Assembly (NCBI RefSeq): GCF_947493595.1
Contig: NZ_CANLRL010000010.1
Location: 1 to 64,000 of the forward strand
Reading direction: 5' to 3'
Length of the DNA stretch: 64,000 nucleotides
Source: an uncultured Shimia sp.
Lineage (GTDB): Bacteria; Pseudomonadota; Alphaproteobacteria; Rhodobacterales; Rhodobacteraceae
Below the pieces are notes generated by a model. It was not told the DNA's origin. It saw nothing but the letters and a program-made list of their open reading frames with translations, and did no database searches. Of this stretch, positions 25,282 through 34,272 are shown in pieces (positions within the stretch are counted from its first letter, which is position 1; each line of letters begins with the position of its first letter). A program made the position numbers and the translations under genes.

Positions 25282-25668
25282 ATGCGGATCGGGGCGTTGG
25301 CTGCGGCAAGTGGCGTGAGCCGGGACACGTTGCGATATTATGAGAAACAAGGGCTTATCCGTGCGGACCGGTGGCCGAATGGGTATCGCGATTACCCGGA
25401 AGGTATGGTTGAGATAGTGCGTTTGATACGGCAGGGGCAGGCGTTGGGGTTTTCGCTTAAGGAAATTGGTGCGTTGGTGCAGGGGCTTGGCGGTGGGCTG
25501 TCACAGACCGAAGTGGAGACGCTGCTACGCGGCAAGTTGGCGGAAATTGACGCACGGATGCAAGAGCTTGGCAAACTGCGCGCAGTGGTGGCGCGGCGGC
25601 TGGCAGAGGCGTGCCCGTTGGGATTGGATGCGTCGGGATCGCTTGACCCTAAGCGGGTGGCCTCATAG
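25282..25668 (+). CDS. MerR-family transcriptional regulator
   Basis: This 128-residue protein opens with the MerR winged helix (MRIGALAAASGVSRDTLRYY). It continues with the family's second helix region (GYRDYPEGMVEIVRLIRQGQ) and a long coiled-coil dimerisation helix. Only one cysteine (EACPLG) is near the C-terminus, so a CueR/ZntR-type metal site is not evident; another ligand or redox sensing is possible. It is divergent from the small membrane-protein gene. Confidence 0.85.
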   Translation: MRIGALAAASGVSRDTLRYYEKQGLIRADRWPNGYRDYPEGMVEIVRLIRQGQALGFSLKEIGALVQGLGGGLSQTEVETLLRGKLAEIDARMQELGKLRAVVARRLAEACPLGLDASGSLDPKRVAS

Positions 25669-25697
25669 GGTCGCGCCAACCAAGAACCGGAGCAGTT

Positions 25698-26984
25698 ATG
25701 GCAGGTCGCACAGCCCCTTTTTCCCGTTTTGAATGGATGATCGCCTGGCGGTATTTGCGCGCGCGCAAAGCCGAAGGTGGGGTCAGCACGATGACCTGGA
25801 TCAGCCTGATTGGCATCACCTTGGCGGTGTTTGCCTTAATCGCCACCTTGGCCGTGCGAGCCGGGTTTCGCTCCGAATTTGTTGGCACCATCTTGGGTGC
25901 CAATGCCCATGTAAGTGTTTATCAAAGCGGTGAAATTTCCGAAACCGGTGCAATTGACCGGACCATTAAGGACTTTGACACCGTGGCCGCAAAACTGCGT
26001 GACGTGCCGGGGGTGACACGGGCGGCGCCCTTGGTAAAAGGGCAGGTCATGGGCAACCTGCGCAACCGTAATGCGGGCGTGGAAGTCTTTGGCATGCGGG
26101 CGGACGATTTGGCGGAGCTGCCTCGGATTGCCGACCCGACCACCAGTGATGGCGACATCGCGCGCTACAACGAAGGCATTGCGATTGGTTCTGGCGTGGC
26201 GCGAGAGTTGGGCGCACGGGTGGGGGATCGCATCAAATTGATCTCGCCCAATGGGGTGAAAACCGCCTTTGGCACCTCGCCTCGGATCAGCAGTTATGAG
26301 GTGGTCTACATCTTCAGCGCTGGGCGCTATGACATTGATCGCACACGGGTTTATCTACCGTTCACCGAAGCGCAGCTGTTCTTTGACCGCGATGGAGTGG
26401 CCGATGAAATTGAGGTGATGGTCGCGGAGCCAGAGAAGGTGGAGGCGCTGGCTGTGCCGTTGATGATGGCTGCTGGCGACCGAGCCTTGGTGTGGACCTG
26501 GAAGCAGGCGTCGGGCGGATTTCTGAACGCGTTGGAGGTGGAAGACAATGTGATGTTTGTGATCCTCTCCATTCTAGTGCTGATCGCCACGATGAACATC
26601 GTTAGTGGATTGATTATGCTGGTGAAAAACAAGGGGCGTGACATTGGAATTCTACGCACCATGGGGCTGACCGAGGGCTCGGTGCTGCGGGTGTTTTTCA
26701 TCTGCGGGGCGTTTACCGGCGTGTTGGGCACGGTGTTTGGTGTGGCACTGGGGTGCCTTTTTGCGCTGTATATCGATCCGATTTTTTCCTTTGTAAACGT
26801 ACTCTTAGGCGGTGAGGCCTGGGACCCTTCGATCCGGGGGATTTATCGTCTGCCCGCCAAGTTGGAAGTTGGCGATGTGGTCTCTGCAATGAGCCTGTCG
26901 CTTGGTCTGGCCTTTGTGGTGACGATCTTTCCGGCGCGCCGGGCTGCACGGATGAACCCTGTGGAGGCGCTGCGCTATGAATGA
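25698..26984 (+). CDS. lolC: Lipoprotein-releasing ABC transporter permease (LolC/LolE type)
   Basis: This 428-residue inner-membrane permease extracts lipoproteins from the inner membrane and passes them to LolA. An N-terminal membrane segment ([22 protein letters not shown]) is followed by a large periplasmic domain to about residue 270. Three C-terminal membrane segments of the FtsX/MacB type follow. [17 protein letters not shown]-like sequence near the end and [14 protein letters not shown] at the C-terminus are family-typical. One permease gene is seen, consistent with homodimeric alphaproteobacterial systems, so C/E naming is nominal. It overlaps lolD by eight bases. Confidence 0.9.
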   Translation: MAGRTAPFSRFEWMIAWRYLRARKAEGGVSTMTWISLIGITLAVFALIATLAVRAGFRSEFVGTILGANAHVSVYQSGEISETGAIDRTIKDFDTVAAKLRDVPGVTRAAPLVKGQVMGNLRNRNAGVEVFGMRADDLAELPRIADPTTSDGDIARYNEGIAIGSGVARELGARVGDRIKLISPNGVKTAFGTSPRISSYEVVYIFSAGRYDIDRTRVYLPFTEAQLFFDRDGVADEIEVMVAEPEKVEALAVPLMMAAGDRALVWTWKQASGGFLNALEVEDNVMFVILSILVLIATMNIVSGLIMLVKNKGRDIGILRTMGLTEGSVLRVFFICGAFTGVLGTVFGVALGCLFALYIDPIFSFVNVLLGGEAWDPSIRGIYRLPAKLEVGDVVSAMSLSLGLAFVVTIFPARRAARMNPVEALRYE

Positions 26985-27660
26985 TGTTGTGTTGACGCTT
27001 GAGGGCGTAGAGAAGTTTTATAACAAAGGCTTAGCCAATGAGATCTGCGTGCTGAGTGGCGCGGAATTGGCCCTAAAGCCGGGCGAGCTGGTGGCGCTTG
27101 TGGCGCCATCGGGAGCAGGCAAATCGACGCTTTTGCACATCGCGGGATTGTTGGATGAAGCGGACAGCGGGTCCGTTGAAATCGACGGCAAATCCTTGAG
27201 CGGAAAGTCGGATCGGCGGCGCACCAGAGCGCGGCGGGAGGACATTGGCTTTGTCTATCAATTCCACCATTTGTTGCCGGAATTCAGTGCGTTAGAGAAT
27301 ATTGCCTTGCCGCAAATGGCCAATGGCGTGAGCAAATCCGATGCTGAAAAGCGCGGCAAAGAGCTTTTGGAAACTGTTGGTGTGGCGCATCGTGCGAAAC
27401 ACCGTCCAGCCGAACTGTCTGGCGGCGAGCAGCAGCGGGTGGCGTTTTGCCGGGCGCTGGCCAATAAGCCACGGATTTTGTTGGCAGATGAGCCGACAGG
27501 CAACCTTGATCCCGCAACCAGCGATCAGGTGTTTGACGCGCTCATGACGTTAGTGCGGGAGACCGGGTTGGCGGCGTTGGTGGCGACCCACAATATGGAG
27601 CTGGCGGCGCGGATGGACCGTGTGGTGCGGCTCGAAAACGGGGTATTGGTGGACGGCTGA
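26977..27660 (+). CDS. lolD: Lipoprotein-releasing ABC transporter ATPase
   Basis: This 227-residue ATPase has Walker [11 protein letters not shown]-loop [10 protein letters not shown], the signature LSGGEQQRV, Walker [13 protein letters not shown] and switch histidine ATHN. The YQFHHLL segment is characteristic of LolD among the MacB-like ATPases. It energises lipoprotein release with the permease whose gene it overlaps by eight bases. Confidence 0.95.
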   Translation: MNDVVLTLEGVEKFYNKGLANEICVLSGAELALKPGELVALVAPSGAGKSTLLHIAGLLDEADSGSVEIDGKSLSGKSDRRRTRARREDIGFVYQFHHLLPEFSALENIALPQMANGVSKSDAEKRGKELLETVGVAHRAKHRPAELSGGEQQRVAFCRALANKPRILLADEPTGNLDPATSDQVFDALMTLVRETGLAALVATHNMELAARMDRVVRLENGVLVDG

Positions 27661-27850
27661 CGCCATGCCGTTGCGCGATTGGTTAAGGCAGCAAAAACAC
27701 CTTAAATCCGCGTCGGCATGACATCGGTATCGCGGCTGTTTTGCGGAGGTGACCTTTTTGTGGGGCGGCCAAAAGTAACAACAAAGTGCGCAGGCGTTGC
27801 GGGGTTGGCAAAGCGGTTGCATCTACCGCCCAGTCCGGCAAGCTGTCCCG

Positions 27851-28885
27851 ATGACAAAAGAGACATCTGTTCAAGAAGATCAAACGCGGGCCGCAGAGCG
27901 CCGCGCCAAGGGAGAGTTTGTGCGCGGTGTGAGCGGGTTTCGCCAAGCGATTGGCGATCCCGATTTTCCGCCGGAGCCGGGACGCTATCATCTGTTTGTG
28001 GCGCTAAATTGTCCGTGGTGTCATCGGGTGACTTTGGCGCGGGCTGTGCTTGGCCTTGAAAGCAGCATCACCTTGGATGTGGCCTTTCCCAACCGCACCG
28101 GAGAGGATGATCCGGCGGGGCCAAACCTTTGGGAGTTTGATCCAAGCCGGGTTGCGACGCTGACGGGGGAGACTTTGGCAGAGTGTACGCGCGAGACCGG
28201 GACGGGGTTGGGGCTGCGTTTGGCCAAGGAGATTTATCAGCGGGAGGGGGCAGAGGAGCAGTCGGTGCCGATCCTGTATGACAAAGTGGCTGGGCGGATT
28301 GTGAACAATGAGAGCGCCGAGATCCTGCGCATGTTGGACCGGCACGCTGCAGCGCTTGGAAGCGCCATACCAAACGGATCGCGGGTGCGGTTGGTGCCGG
28401 AGGCGACCAAGGAGTTGGCTACCGTAGAAGCGCTCAATGAGCGGGTTTATGTGGCGATCAACAATGGCGCCTATAAGGCCGGGTTTTCATCTGACCAAAA
28501 CGTCTATGCGCAGGCTTTTGAGGTCTATTTCAGGGCATTGGACGACCTTGAGACCCTTTTGTCGGACGGACGGCCGTTTCTCTGCGGCGCCGCGTTTAGC
28601 GAGGCAGACTTGCGGTTGTTCCCGACGCTCTACCGGCATGATCCGGTGTACTATGTGCGCATGAAGTTGAATGGTGCGCGGATTTTGGACTACCCGCACC
28701 TGTGGCGCTGGCTGTGTCGCGTTTATGCGATGGAGGGCGTGGCGGCGGCAGGGTCGTTGCTGCATTGTCGGCAGGGGTATTTTGGCCGGTCCTGGAATGG
28801 GGTTGTGCCCTTGGGGCCACTGCGGCCTATGGGCTATCCCGAGGCGTATCTGCATCCGGAACTGGCGGATCAAAGCCCTTCGTAG
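27851..28885 (+). CDS. Xi-class glutathione S-transferase / glutathionyl-hydroquinone reductase
   Basis: This 344-residue protein is of the ECM4/YqjG type. The thioredoxin-like domain has CPWCHR (about residue 54) with the catalytic cysteine, and an all-alpha C-terminal domain ends in a family-typical RPMGYPEAYLHPEL-like tail. These enzymes remove glutathione from glutathionyl-hydroquinones and help in quinone recycling. The length fits the family (about 320-350). The ATG at 27851 has a poor ribosome binding site; an earlier frame start at 27797 would add a non-conserved leader. Confidence 0.9.
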   Translation: MTKETSVQEDQTRAAERRAKGEFVRGVSGFRQAIGDPDFPPEPGRYHLFVALNCPWCHRVTLARAVLGLESSITLDVAFPNRTGEDDPAGPNLWEFDPSRVATLTGETLAECTRETGTGLGLRLAKEIYQREGAEEQSVPILYDKVAGRIVNNESAEILRMLDRHAAALGSAIPNGSRVRLVPEATKELATVEALNERVYVAINNGAYKAGFSSDQNVYAQAFEVYFRALDDLETLLSDGRPFLCGAAFSEADLRLFPTLYRHDPVYYVRMKLNGARILDYPHLWRWLCRVYAMEGVAAAGSLLHCRQGYFGRSWNGVVPLGPLRPMGYPEAYLHPELADQSPS

Positions 28886-28919
28886 GGTGGCGCGGGCAAT
28901 CGGCAGCCTTATCAACGCA

Positions 28920-28947
28920 AAACGCGGCCCCAAAAGGAGCCGCGTTT
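28920..28947 (-). terminator. Hairpin terminator downstream of the cold-shock gene
   Basis: AAACGCGGC (28920-28928) pairs perfectly with GCCGCGTTT (28939-28947) around a 10-base loop. On the minus strand the stem is followed by TTTGCG, so it suits termination of the cold-shock gene, which ends 22 bases away. It may also serve the convergent GST gene. Confidence 0.7.
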
Positions 28948-28968
28948 CAAATGTCTAAGTCGCTTGGC

Positions 28969-29175
28969 TTATGCCAGTGCGAGGTTGATCGCGGACTCAC
29001 GACCGTCGCGACCTGCTTCGATGTCGAAGGTCACTTTCTGGTTGTCAGCCAGGCCAGTCAGGCCGGAACGCTCAACTGCGGAAATGTGTACAAACACATC
29101 TTTGCTGCCGCCGTCTGGTGCGATGAAGCCGAAGCCTTTAGTTGTGTTGAACCATTTTACGGTGCCAGTAGCCAT
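28969..29175 (-). CDS. Cold-shock protein, CspA family
   Basis: This 68-residue single OB-fold RNA/DNA-binding protein has RNP1 KGFGFI and RNP2 DVFVHIS, preceded by the family start [10 protein letters not shown]. It acts as an RNA chaperone. The roughly 250 bases between it and the acetyltransferase gene's end leave room for a long 5' leader, which often controls such genes, but I cannot show one by eye. Confidence 0.95.
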   Translation of the reverse strand: MATGTVKWFNTTKGFGFIAPDGGSKDVFVHISAVERSGLTGLADNQKVTFDIEAGRDGRESAINLALA

Positions 29176-29429
29176 GCCGTAATCTCCTTAAAAAATCTGC
29201 CCGCATGATTGCGGCAGTGTGGCGAGGTCGGTCTGTATCGAGAGACTGAGCGCCGTTTGAAGGGAGACAGTGGTCGAAATAGAAAAACGTTTGCGAGCGC
29301 TACATAGGAGTGCTTGTGCGGCGATACAAGGGAAAGCTTCAAAACAATTGTCAGGAAGATGCCCAAGCGGCCGGCGGGCGGCGGAAAACGGCGTGTCCTG
29401 GGTTTGCCTAAGCGATTGCCAATGCAGGC
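29176..29429. other. Upstream region of the cold-shock gene
   Basis: No gene is supported in these 254 bases. It holds the promoter and leader of the minus-strand cold-shock gene (AAGGAG lies just before its ATG) and the 3' flank of the acetyltransferase gene, which is read in the same direction. I see no clear terminator between them. Confidence 0.5.
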
Positions 29430-29969
29430 CTACCAGAGGTCCGGATTGTTCAGAGCCGCGACACAGGTGGGGTTCCCTTGCAGTGGGGTAAGGGCCGCTG
29501 AGGTCAGGGATTGCGCAATCCAGCCGTGCGGGAAGCTGAGCGGCAACGGTGCAGCGGCGATGTCTTCCGTGATCGGTGAGAAACCGGTTTTGCCATAATA
29601 GTCCGGGCTGCCGTAGGTTATGGCAACATCTATGCCGTCATCGCGCAGGACGGTCAGCGCGTGGGTGATCAGGGCTTGGCCAATGCCTTCGCCATGGCGA
29701 TCCGTGGCAACCGCCATAGGGGAAAGCAGGACCACGGTGCGCGCATCCTCTGCATAGCGCAGGGGCGAGAACAGAACCGATCCCACAAGAGTGCCGCTAT
29801 CGGTGGCGGTAAAAACGCGGGAGCCGTCGGTTTGGCGGTCCTGCAGCATCTGATCCACCATGGCGCCAATGAGCGTGCCTTCGGTCTCCCCCTCGGAGGC
29901 GGTGAAAGTGTCGGCAAAGAGCTTGATGATCTCTTCAGTTTTGGGCGTGAGGTCTTCGGCGTAGATCAT
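29430..29969 (-). CDS. GNAT-family N-acetyltransferase
   Basis: This 179-residue protein of the COG3153-type putative acetyltransferases has the acetyl-CoA loop in VATDRHGEGIGQALI and the family-typical GSPDYYGKTGFSPI segment. The substrate is unknown. The start at 29969 has GGAGAG six bases before it. It is divergent from the cytochrome c gene, and an FNR-like box lies between them. Confidence 0.8.
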   Translation of the reverse strand: MIYAEDLTPKTEEIIKLFADTFTASEGETEGTLIGAMVDQMLQDRQTDGSRVFTATDSGTLVGSVLFSPLRYAEDARTVVLLSPMAVATDRHGEGIGQALITHALTVLRDDGIDVAITYGSPDYYGKTGFSPITEDIAAAPLPLSFPHGWIAQSLTSAALTPLQGNPTCVAALNNPDLW

Positions 29970-30011
29970 GGCGGGCTCTCCTGGCGGCACGGACCGGTTG
30001 TGTCACGCGCT

Positions 30012-30025
30012 ATGATCGGGATCAA
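30012..30025. promoter_or_regulatory. FNR/FnrL-like box upstream of a cytochrome c gene
   Basis: ATGAT-CGGG-ATCAA matches the FNR consensus TTGAT-N4-ATCAA at nine of ten defined positions. It lies 90 bases upstream of the cytochrome c start codon, in the gap between divergent genes. Oxygen-responsive control of the cytochrome is inferred from this match. CRP-family relatives such as Dnr share the motif. Confidence 0.55.
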
Positions 30026-30114
30026 GGCGGGGCGGGGCGTGCTGTGGCAGACTGAGCTGTGTGGGGGCGAGCAGAGCGGGCCGAAGGTCCGCTTTAGCAG
30101 AGGAGGACGGTGTG

Positions 30115-30510
30115 ATGAAGACGGAACTGTGTGCGCTGGCGGTCACTTTGATGGCGGGCGCCGGATTTGCGGAGAATGTGGAAGAGGGCGCGGCGCTGTA
30201 TCGGACGCACTGCGCGACCTGCCACGGCATTGATATGGATGGCAACGGACCGATGGCGGGGGTCCTGATGATCAAACCGGACAACCTGTTGACCTTGAGC
30301 AGTGGCAATAGCGGGGAGTTTCCCTTGGTGCGGGTGATCAAGCGCATTGATGGGCGGGATCCGCTGGTGAGCCATGGCAGCCCGATGCCGGTGTATGGCG
30401 ATTTCTTTGAAGGTGTGGATGTGGCGCTCAAGACGCCGACCGGGCAGCCGATCATGACCTCGCAGCCGGTGGTGGAGTTGGTGGCCTTTTTGCAGAGCGT
30501 GCAGCAGTAG
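30115..30510 (+). CDS. Small c-type cytochrome
   Basis: This 131-residue exported class I cytochrome c has a signal peptide (MKTELCALAVTLMAGAGFA), the haem site CATCH at about residue 37-41 in YRTHCATCHGIDMDG, and a likely methionine ligand in SPMPVYGDFF. GGAGG lies just before the ATG at 30115. It should carry electrons in the periplasm; the partner is unknown. An FNR-like box 90 bases upstream suggests induction at low oxygen. It ends three bases from the convergent Tag gene. Confidence 0.85.
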   Translation: MKTELCALAVTLMAGAGFAENVEEGAALYRTHCATCHGIDMDGNGPMAGVLMIKPDNLLTLSSGNSGEFPLVRVIKRIDGRDPLVSHGSPMPVYGDFFEGVDVALKTPTGQPIMTSQPVVELVAFLQSVQQ

Positions 30511-30513
30511 CGC

Positions 30514-31176
30514 CTAGAGGCTCATGGCGAGCACGCGGCTGATCTCGGTCAGGCTGCGGCCGGATTGGTCCATCCAGATGTTAAACGCCTCTTGCACCTT
30601 TTTCATCGCGCCTTTGGAGGTGGGTTGCTTGTCGATGATGCCTTCGGCGATCAGGCGGGCAACCACGTCACGAGACAGGATAAAGCTGTCTTTGCCCAAG
30701 AACCGCAAGGCATACTGACCGGTGGCACCGCCAATGCGGGAGCCGCCTTTTTTCATGAATTCCAATTGGGTGACGTAGTCGGTGCTGGCCCAACCACCAA
30801 GCACTTTGCCTGCACCGCCGTCTTCACGCAGGGATTGGATGAAGTGGGCGTTTTCCAGAACGGTGCGGATTTTCGGCCCGTTGCGCACGATGTCGGTGTT
30901 GGACATCAGGCGGTCCATGTCCTCGTCATGCATGAAGGCACAGCGGTCCACGTCAAAACCGTGAAAAGCGGCCTCAAAGCCGTCCCATTTGTTTTCGATG
31001 ACCTGCCAATTGAAACCTGCCTGAAAGACACCTTTGGTGAATTGCGCCAGCCAGCGGTCCTCGGGGATTTGTGCGAGTTCTTCGGCGGATTTGGGCTTGG
31101 TGAGCTGTGCTTCGAGTGCGTCGGAGCCGCCTTTGCGCTCGGCAGAAATGGCAAAGAGGTCGTCGAAGGGGCGCAT
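30514..31176 (-). CDS. DNA-3-methyladenine glycosylase I family protein
   Basis: This 220-residue protein is of the Tag family, which removes 3-methyladenine from alkylated DNA. Family-like segments are FTKGVFQAGFNWQVIENKW near residue 50, DDIVRNGPKIRTVLENA-like sequence near 95, and a C-terminal VARLIAEGIIDKQPTSKGAMKKVQ. The four zinc ligands of E. coli Tag (Cys4, His17, His175, Cys179) are not evident, so it is a divergent member and repair activity is presumed. It is followed upstream by a LysR gene on the same strand. Confidence 0.75.
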   Translation of the reverse strand: MRPFDDLFAISAERKGGSDALEAQLTKPKSAEELAQIPEDRWLAQFTKGVFQAGFNWQVIENKWDGFEAAFHGFDVDRCAFMHDEDMDRLMSNTDIVRNGPKIRTVLENAHFIQSLREDGGAGKVLGGWASTDYVTQLEFMKKGGSRIGGATGQYALRFLGKDSFILSRDVVARLIAEGIIDKQPTSKGAMKKVQEAFNIWMDQSGRSLTEISRVLAMSL

Positions 31177-31190
31177 GGTGGTGGGTCCTG

Positions 31191-32090
31191 TTATTTGACA
31201 GTGTAAGATGCAAGCAGTGGTTTGAGAAACGCCAGCGCTTTTTGCACGGCAGGTCGGTTTTCTGAGCGTTTTGATACAAGTAAAGCAAAGCCACCGGTGT
31301 CAATGCCAACCTCGCTCACCTTGCAAAGCAGGCCACCCTTTAGCTCCTCCTGAACAATGCTCGGTGTGACAATCATGGCAGCCTTGCCGGTCAACACCGA
31401 TAACATGCCCAGCCGAAAGTCTGTTTGCCAGTAGTACTTAGGCGGAGACGGTGGCGTTATCTTTGCCGCTCCAAACCACTGTGCCCATCTTTCCTTTCGA
31501 TAGGAATACATGAGATCTGATGCGAAGAGCGCCTCGAGTTTCTTTTGCGGGCTGTCGTCTGCTGCCACGAGGGAGCTGGAGACATAGGGGTACATGGTTT
31601 CCTGACTAAAGATATGCATGTCTTTGGTTTGGTTTGGAGTGGAGACAAACCGCACCGCCAAGTCAAACTCGCTGTTGTCCAGGTCAACCACATCTGCACT
31701 GTGCTCGGCAGAGAGCTCGAAATGTGCATTTGATGTGGCGTCTGACATCTCAGCCAGCTTTTGATCCAACCACTGATGCGCAAAAAACGGCTCTACACTC
31801 AGTCTCACAGTCTTGGAAACGCTGGCCACAAGGCGATCGGTTACTTGCTCCAAGTTGCTGAGGATACGCTCAACCTCGGCGTGGTAGGCTTTGCCCAAAT
31901 CTGTGAGCGTGATGTTGCGTCCGGATTTGAGAACCAGCGGCGCCTTCAGCCAGGCTTCCAAGTTACGTACATGGCGTGCGACCGACGTGTGGGTCACGCT
32001 CAGTTCTTCCCCAGCTTTGGAAAAGCTCGAATGCCGTGCCGTGGCTTCGAAGGCTTTTAGTGCGTTGAGCGGAGGAAGGTTTCGCTTCAT
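31191..32090 (-). CDS. LysR-family transcriptional regulator (GcvA-like)
   Basis: This 299-residue regulator has its winged helix at residues 5-65 (LPPLNALKAFEATARHSSFS, AGEELSVTHTSVARHVRNLE), followed by a periplasmic-binding-type effector domain. The opening is typical of the GcvA/AmpR group. The start at 32090 follows the usual MKRNLPPLNAL; an upstream in-frame start is less likely. It is divergent from a stretch of unrecognised genes. No target can be assigned. Confidence 0.85.
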   Translation of the reverse strand: MKRNLPPLNALKAFEATARHSSFSKAGEELSVTHTSVARHVRNLEAWLKAPLVLKSGRNITLTDLGKAYHAEVERILSNLEQVTDRLVASVSKTVRLSVEPFFAHQWLDQKLAEMSDATSNAHFELSAEHSADVVDLDNSEFDLAVRFVSTPNQTKDMHIFSQETMYPYVSSSLVAADDSPQKKLEALFASDLMYSYRKERWAQWFGAAKITPPSPPKYYWQTDFRLGMLSVLTGKAAMIVTPSIVQEELKGGLLCKVSEVGIDTGGFALLVSKRSENRPAVQKALAFLKPLLASYTVK

Positions 32091-32363
32091 GTAACGTGTT
32101 CTTTTTTTGCTTATATTTTGAGTATTTATTGAAGTTGTTGAAGTGCGCAAGACGATTTAGTTTTAAAGGTGCTTCAGAAGAGTTTGGTTTGGAGTAATTT
32201 TGTTGTTATACAATGAGTTACGCCCGATTTTACCGGAGTGTTTGGCGTTAAGAATGCGCGAAGCGAAGCCGGAATTGGCCAATGTTAAGCGAGTGGTTTG
32301 GTGGGTTTTCTCCCTAATGGAGAACTGGGTCATATTGGTTGTGATCAAGTAGCGAGTATCGCG

Positions 32364-32609
32364 ATGCGAGAAACCAAAAAACAGCTTCTGGAGCGGGCGT
32401 TCTTGTTGGCTGAAATTGCGCAAAGGGCACTGGAACGCGCTTCCAATGCCGAGAGTCAGCAAGAACGCCGCTTGGAATTTTTGTCCTTTCAGGACGCGTG
32501 CATTCAACTTGTAGAAAAGATGAACAGCGTGGAGTTGGATGACGCTCGTGTGGCGTTGGTTCGACCAAGGCAAGGTGCTGTGAAGGCGGTTGCGGAAGAG
32601 CGGGTTTGA
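32364..32609 (+). CDS. Small helical protein, unknown
   Basis: I recognise no family. The 81-residue product (MRETKKQLLERAFLLAEIAQ...) is charged and predicted by eye to be mostly helical, with a likely coiled coil over residues 1-50. The ribosome binding site is weak (GCGAG), so the coding call is tentative. It lies in an apparently AT-richer patch between the LysR gene and clpP. Confidence 0.4.
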   Translation: MRETKKQLLERAFLLAEIAQRALERASNAESQQERRLEFLSFQDACIQLVEKMNSVELDDARVALVRPRQGAVKAVAEERV

Positions 32610-32813
32610 TGGCTGTCTTGCAGGGCGTTGGGGGCGGTTCGCCTACCGGGAGCTTGCAGTGAAAACCCTTCTGTTTGGGATGCCGTCAACTCAGTGATTG
32701 GAAGTCAATCACCACGGTCGTATGTTCTGCGTACGAAGAGCGCGTAGATGTTGGGAAAACACAAATTGCTCCGGTTTTGTCCAGTCAAAGAGACCCGTGA
32801 AAGGCGTGGCCAT
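32610..32813. other. Intergenic stretch with a 7-bp hairpin
   Basis: There is no gene here. GTGATTG (32694-32700) pairs with CAATCAC (32706-32712) around a 5-base loop. This could end the small upstream gene, although no T-run follows. Confidence 0.4.
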
Positions 32814-33263
32814 ATGAAATGGAGCGATTGCAAAGACGCGTTTCGTGCCGACGGGTCATTACGGGACATTTATGTTCGCAACACTACCGAGGATGATTGG
32901 AACCGATTGTTCGCAGCGTTTTCGAAGTATGAAATGACGCTCTTTTGCGACGGAGACCCTTCTCCGGAAATAGAGGTTCCTGCGGCGATATTTGAGAGAT
33001 GCAATGAGCATCACTATCGACTCGAGATGTTGGCAAAAGGCATTACCTTTCAATGCCACTTTTTTACGGTCGACGAGATTGAAATCGATGTGGATCCTAA
33101 GGAAATCAAGTCGCAGCAGGATTTAGATGTCGTTCTGGATGTGATGGGAGCAATTGGGCGGGCCTTGGCTAAGCCGGTTATCCTGACCGAGGAAGCCACT
33201 CAAAACTATGTTTGGATCGCGTTTGATCCTGCAACAAGTGCATGTAAATACTTCGCGTACTGA
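32814..33263 (+). CDS. Hypothetical acidic protein
   Basis: The 149-residue product (MKWSDCKDAFRADGSLRDIYVRN...) matches no family I can name. It is acidic, has no signal peptide or membrane segment, and reads as a compact alpha/beta protein (EMTLFCDGDPSPEIEVPAAIF, GITFQCHFFTVDEIEIDVD). Codon use looks coding throughout. An in-frame ATG at 32748 is an alternative start. Small acidic single-gene proteins of this kind are sometimes immunity proteins, but no toxin gene is adjacent, so I assign no role. Confidence 0.65.
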   Translation: MKWSDCKDAFRADGSLRDIYVRNTTEDDWNRLFAAFSKYEMTLFCDGDPSPEIEVPAAIFERCNEHHYRLEMLAKGITFQCHFFTVDEIEIDVDPKEIKSQQDLDVVLDVMGAIGRALAKPVILTEEATQNYVWIAFDPATSACKYFAY

Positions 33264-33325
33264 CAATGCGCTGCTTGTGTTGAAAATAGTGCAGTCGCGC
33301 AAGCCCCTGTCGGCCAATGGGGCGC

Positions 33326-33346
33326 TGCCAAATCGGAGATTTGGCA
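33326..33346. other. Hairpin between hypothetical gene and clpP
   Basis: TGCCAAATC (33326-33334) pairs perfectly with GATTTGGCA (33338-33346) around a 3-base loop, about 60 bases after the hypothetical gene. There is no T-run, so termination is possible but not certain. The rest of the 240-base gap to clpP holds nothing else I can name. Confidence 0.45.
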
Positions 33347-33505
33347 ATTGGGGAGCCACGCACATTTACGCCCCCAAGTCCCCCATCTTTACCTCCCCTT
33401 AACTCAAAAAACCTTAGGTGGCCTTGCAGCCCCTCAAACCCATGACTAAGACTCTCTTGGTAGGGTCCGACGGGCGGGCCGCAGAGCGATCAACAGGCAG
33501 GCGAT

Positions 33506-34138
33506 ATGAACGACCCTTTTGAAACCTATATGAATACCCTTGTGCCCATGGTTGTCGAACAGACCAGCCGCGGCGAACGCGCGTATGATATTTTCTCGCG
33601 TCTGCTCAAAGAGCGCATCATTTTCCTCAACGGTCCGGTGCATGACGGCATGTCCAGTCTGATCGTGGCGCAGCTTTTGCACCTTGAGGCGGAAAACCCG
33701 TCCAAAGAGATCAGCATGTACATCAACAGCCCTGGTGGCGTGGTGACATCCGGTCTGTCGATCTATGACACCATGCAGTACATCAAGCCGAAGGTGAGCA
33801 CGCTGGTGATTGGTCAAGCGGCCTCGATGGGCTCGTTGCTGTTGACAGCGGGTGAGGCGGGTATGCGCTTCTCCCTGCCTAACTCCCGCGTGATGGTGCA
33901 CCAGCCGTCCGGTGGGTATCAGGGGCAGGCGACGGACATCATGATCCACGCCGAAGAAACGCTGAAGCTGAAGCGGCGTTTGAATGAGATTTACGTCAAG
34001 CACACCGGCCGCACCTATGAAGAGGTAGAGCAGGGGCTTGAGCGCGACAACTTTATGTCCGCAGAAGACGCCAAAGAGTGGGGTTTGATCGACGAGATTG
34101 TCGAAAACCGCGCCAAAGGTGACGACGAAGAAAGCTAA
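33506..34138 (+). CDS. clpP: ATP-dependent Clp protease proteolytic subunit
   Basis: This 210-residue serine peptidase forms the ClpP barrel. The catalytic serine is in [11 protein letters not shown], histidine in [13 protein letters not shown], and the aspartate follows in the [12 protein letters not shown] region. The N-terminus [30 protein letters not shown] is family-typical. It is followed after 134 bases by clpX, its unfoldase partner. In alphaproteobacteria ClpXP degrades cell-cycle regulators. Confidence 0.95.
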   Translation: MNDPFETYMNTLVPMVVEQTSRGERAYDIFSRLLKERIIFLNGPVHDGMSSLIVAQLLHLEAENPSKEISMYINSPGGVVTSGLSIYDTMQYIKPKVSTLVIGQAASMGSLLLTAGEAGMRFSLPNSRVMVHQPSGGYQGQATDIMIHAEETLKLKRRLNEIYVKHTGRTYEEVEQGLERDNFMSAEDAKEWGLIDEIVENRAKGDDEES

Positions 34139-34272
34139 CTATTGGGTGCCCGGTGGCGCAAAGACGCTGTCGGGCACTTTCGCATTGTGCCCACTTTGAC
34201 GCTGGCCTAAGCTGGATGAAACGTGGGTAGCCCTCTCCAAATGGGGGCAAGATTTGGCCTGAAAGGTACGAC

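Noticed and set aside
33420-33450. A CTTG...CCCAT pair before clpP as a heat-shock sigma promoter.
   Set aside because: The spacing is shorter than expected for RpoH promoters and the flanking consensus is poor.
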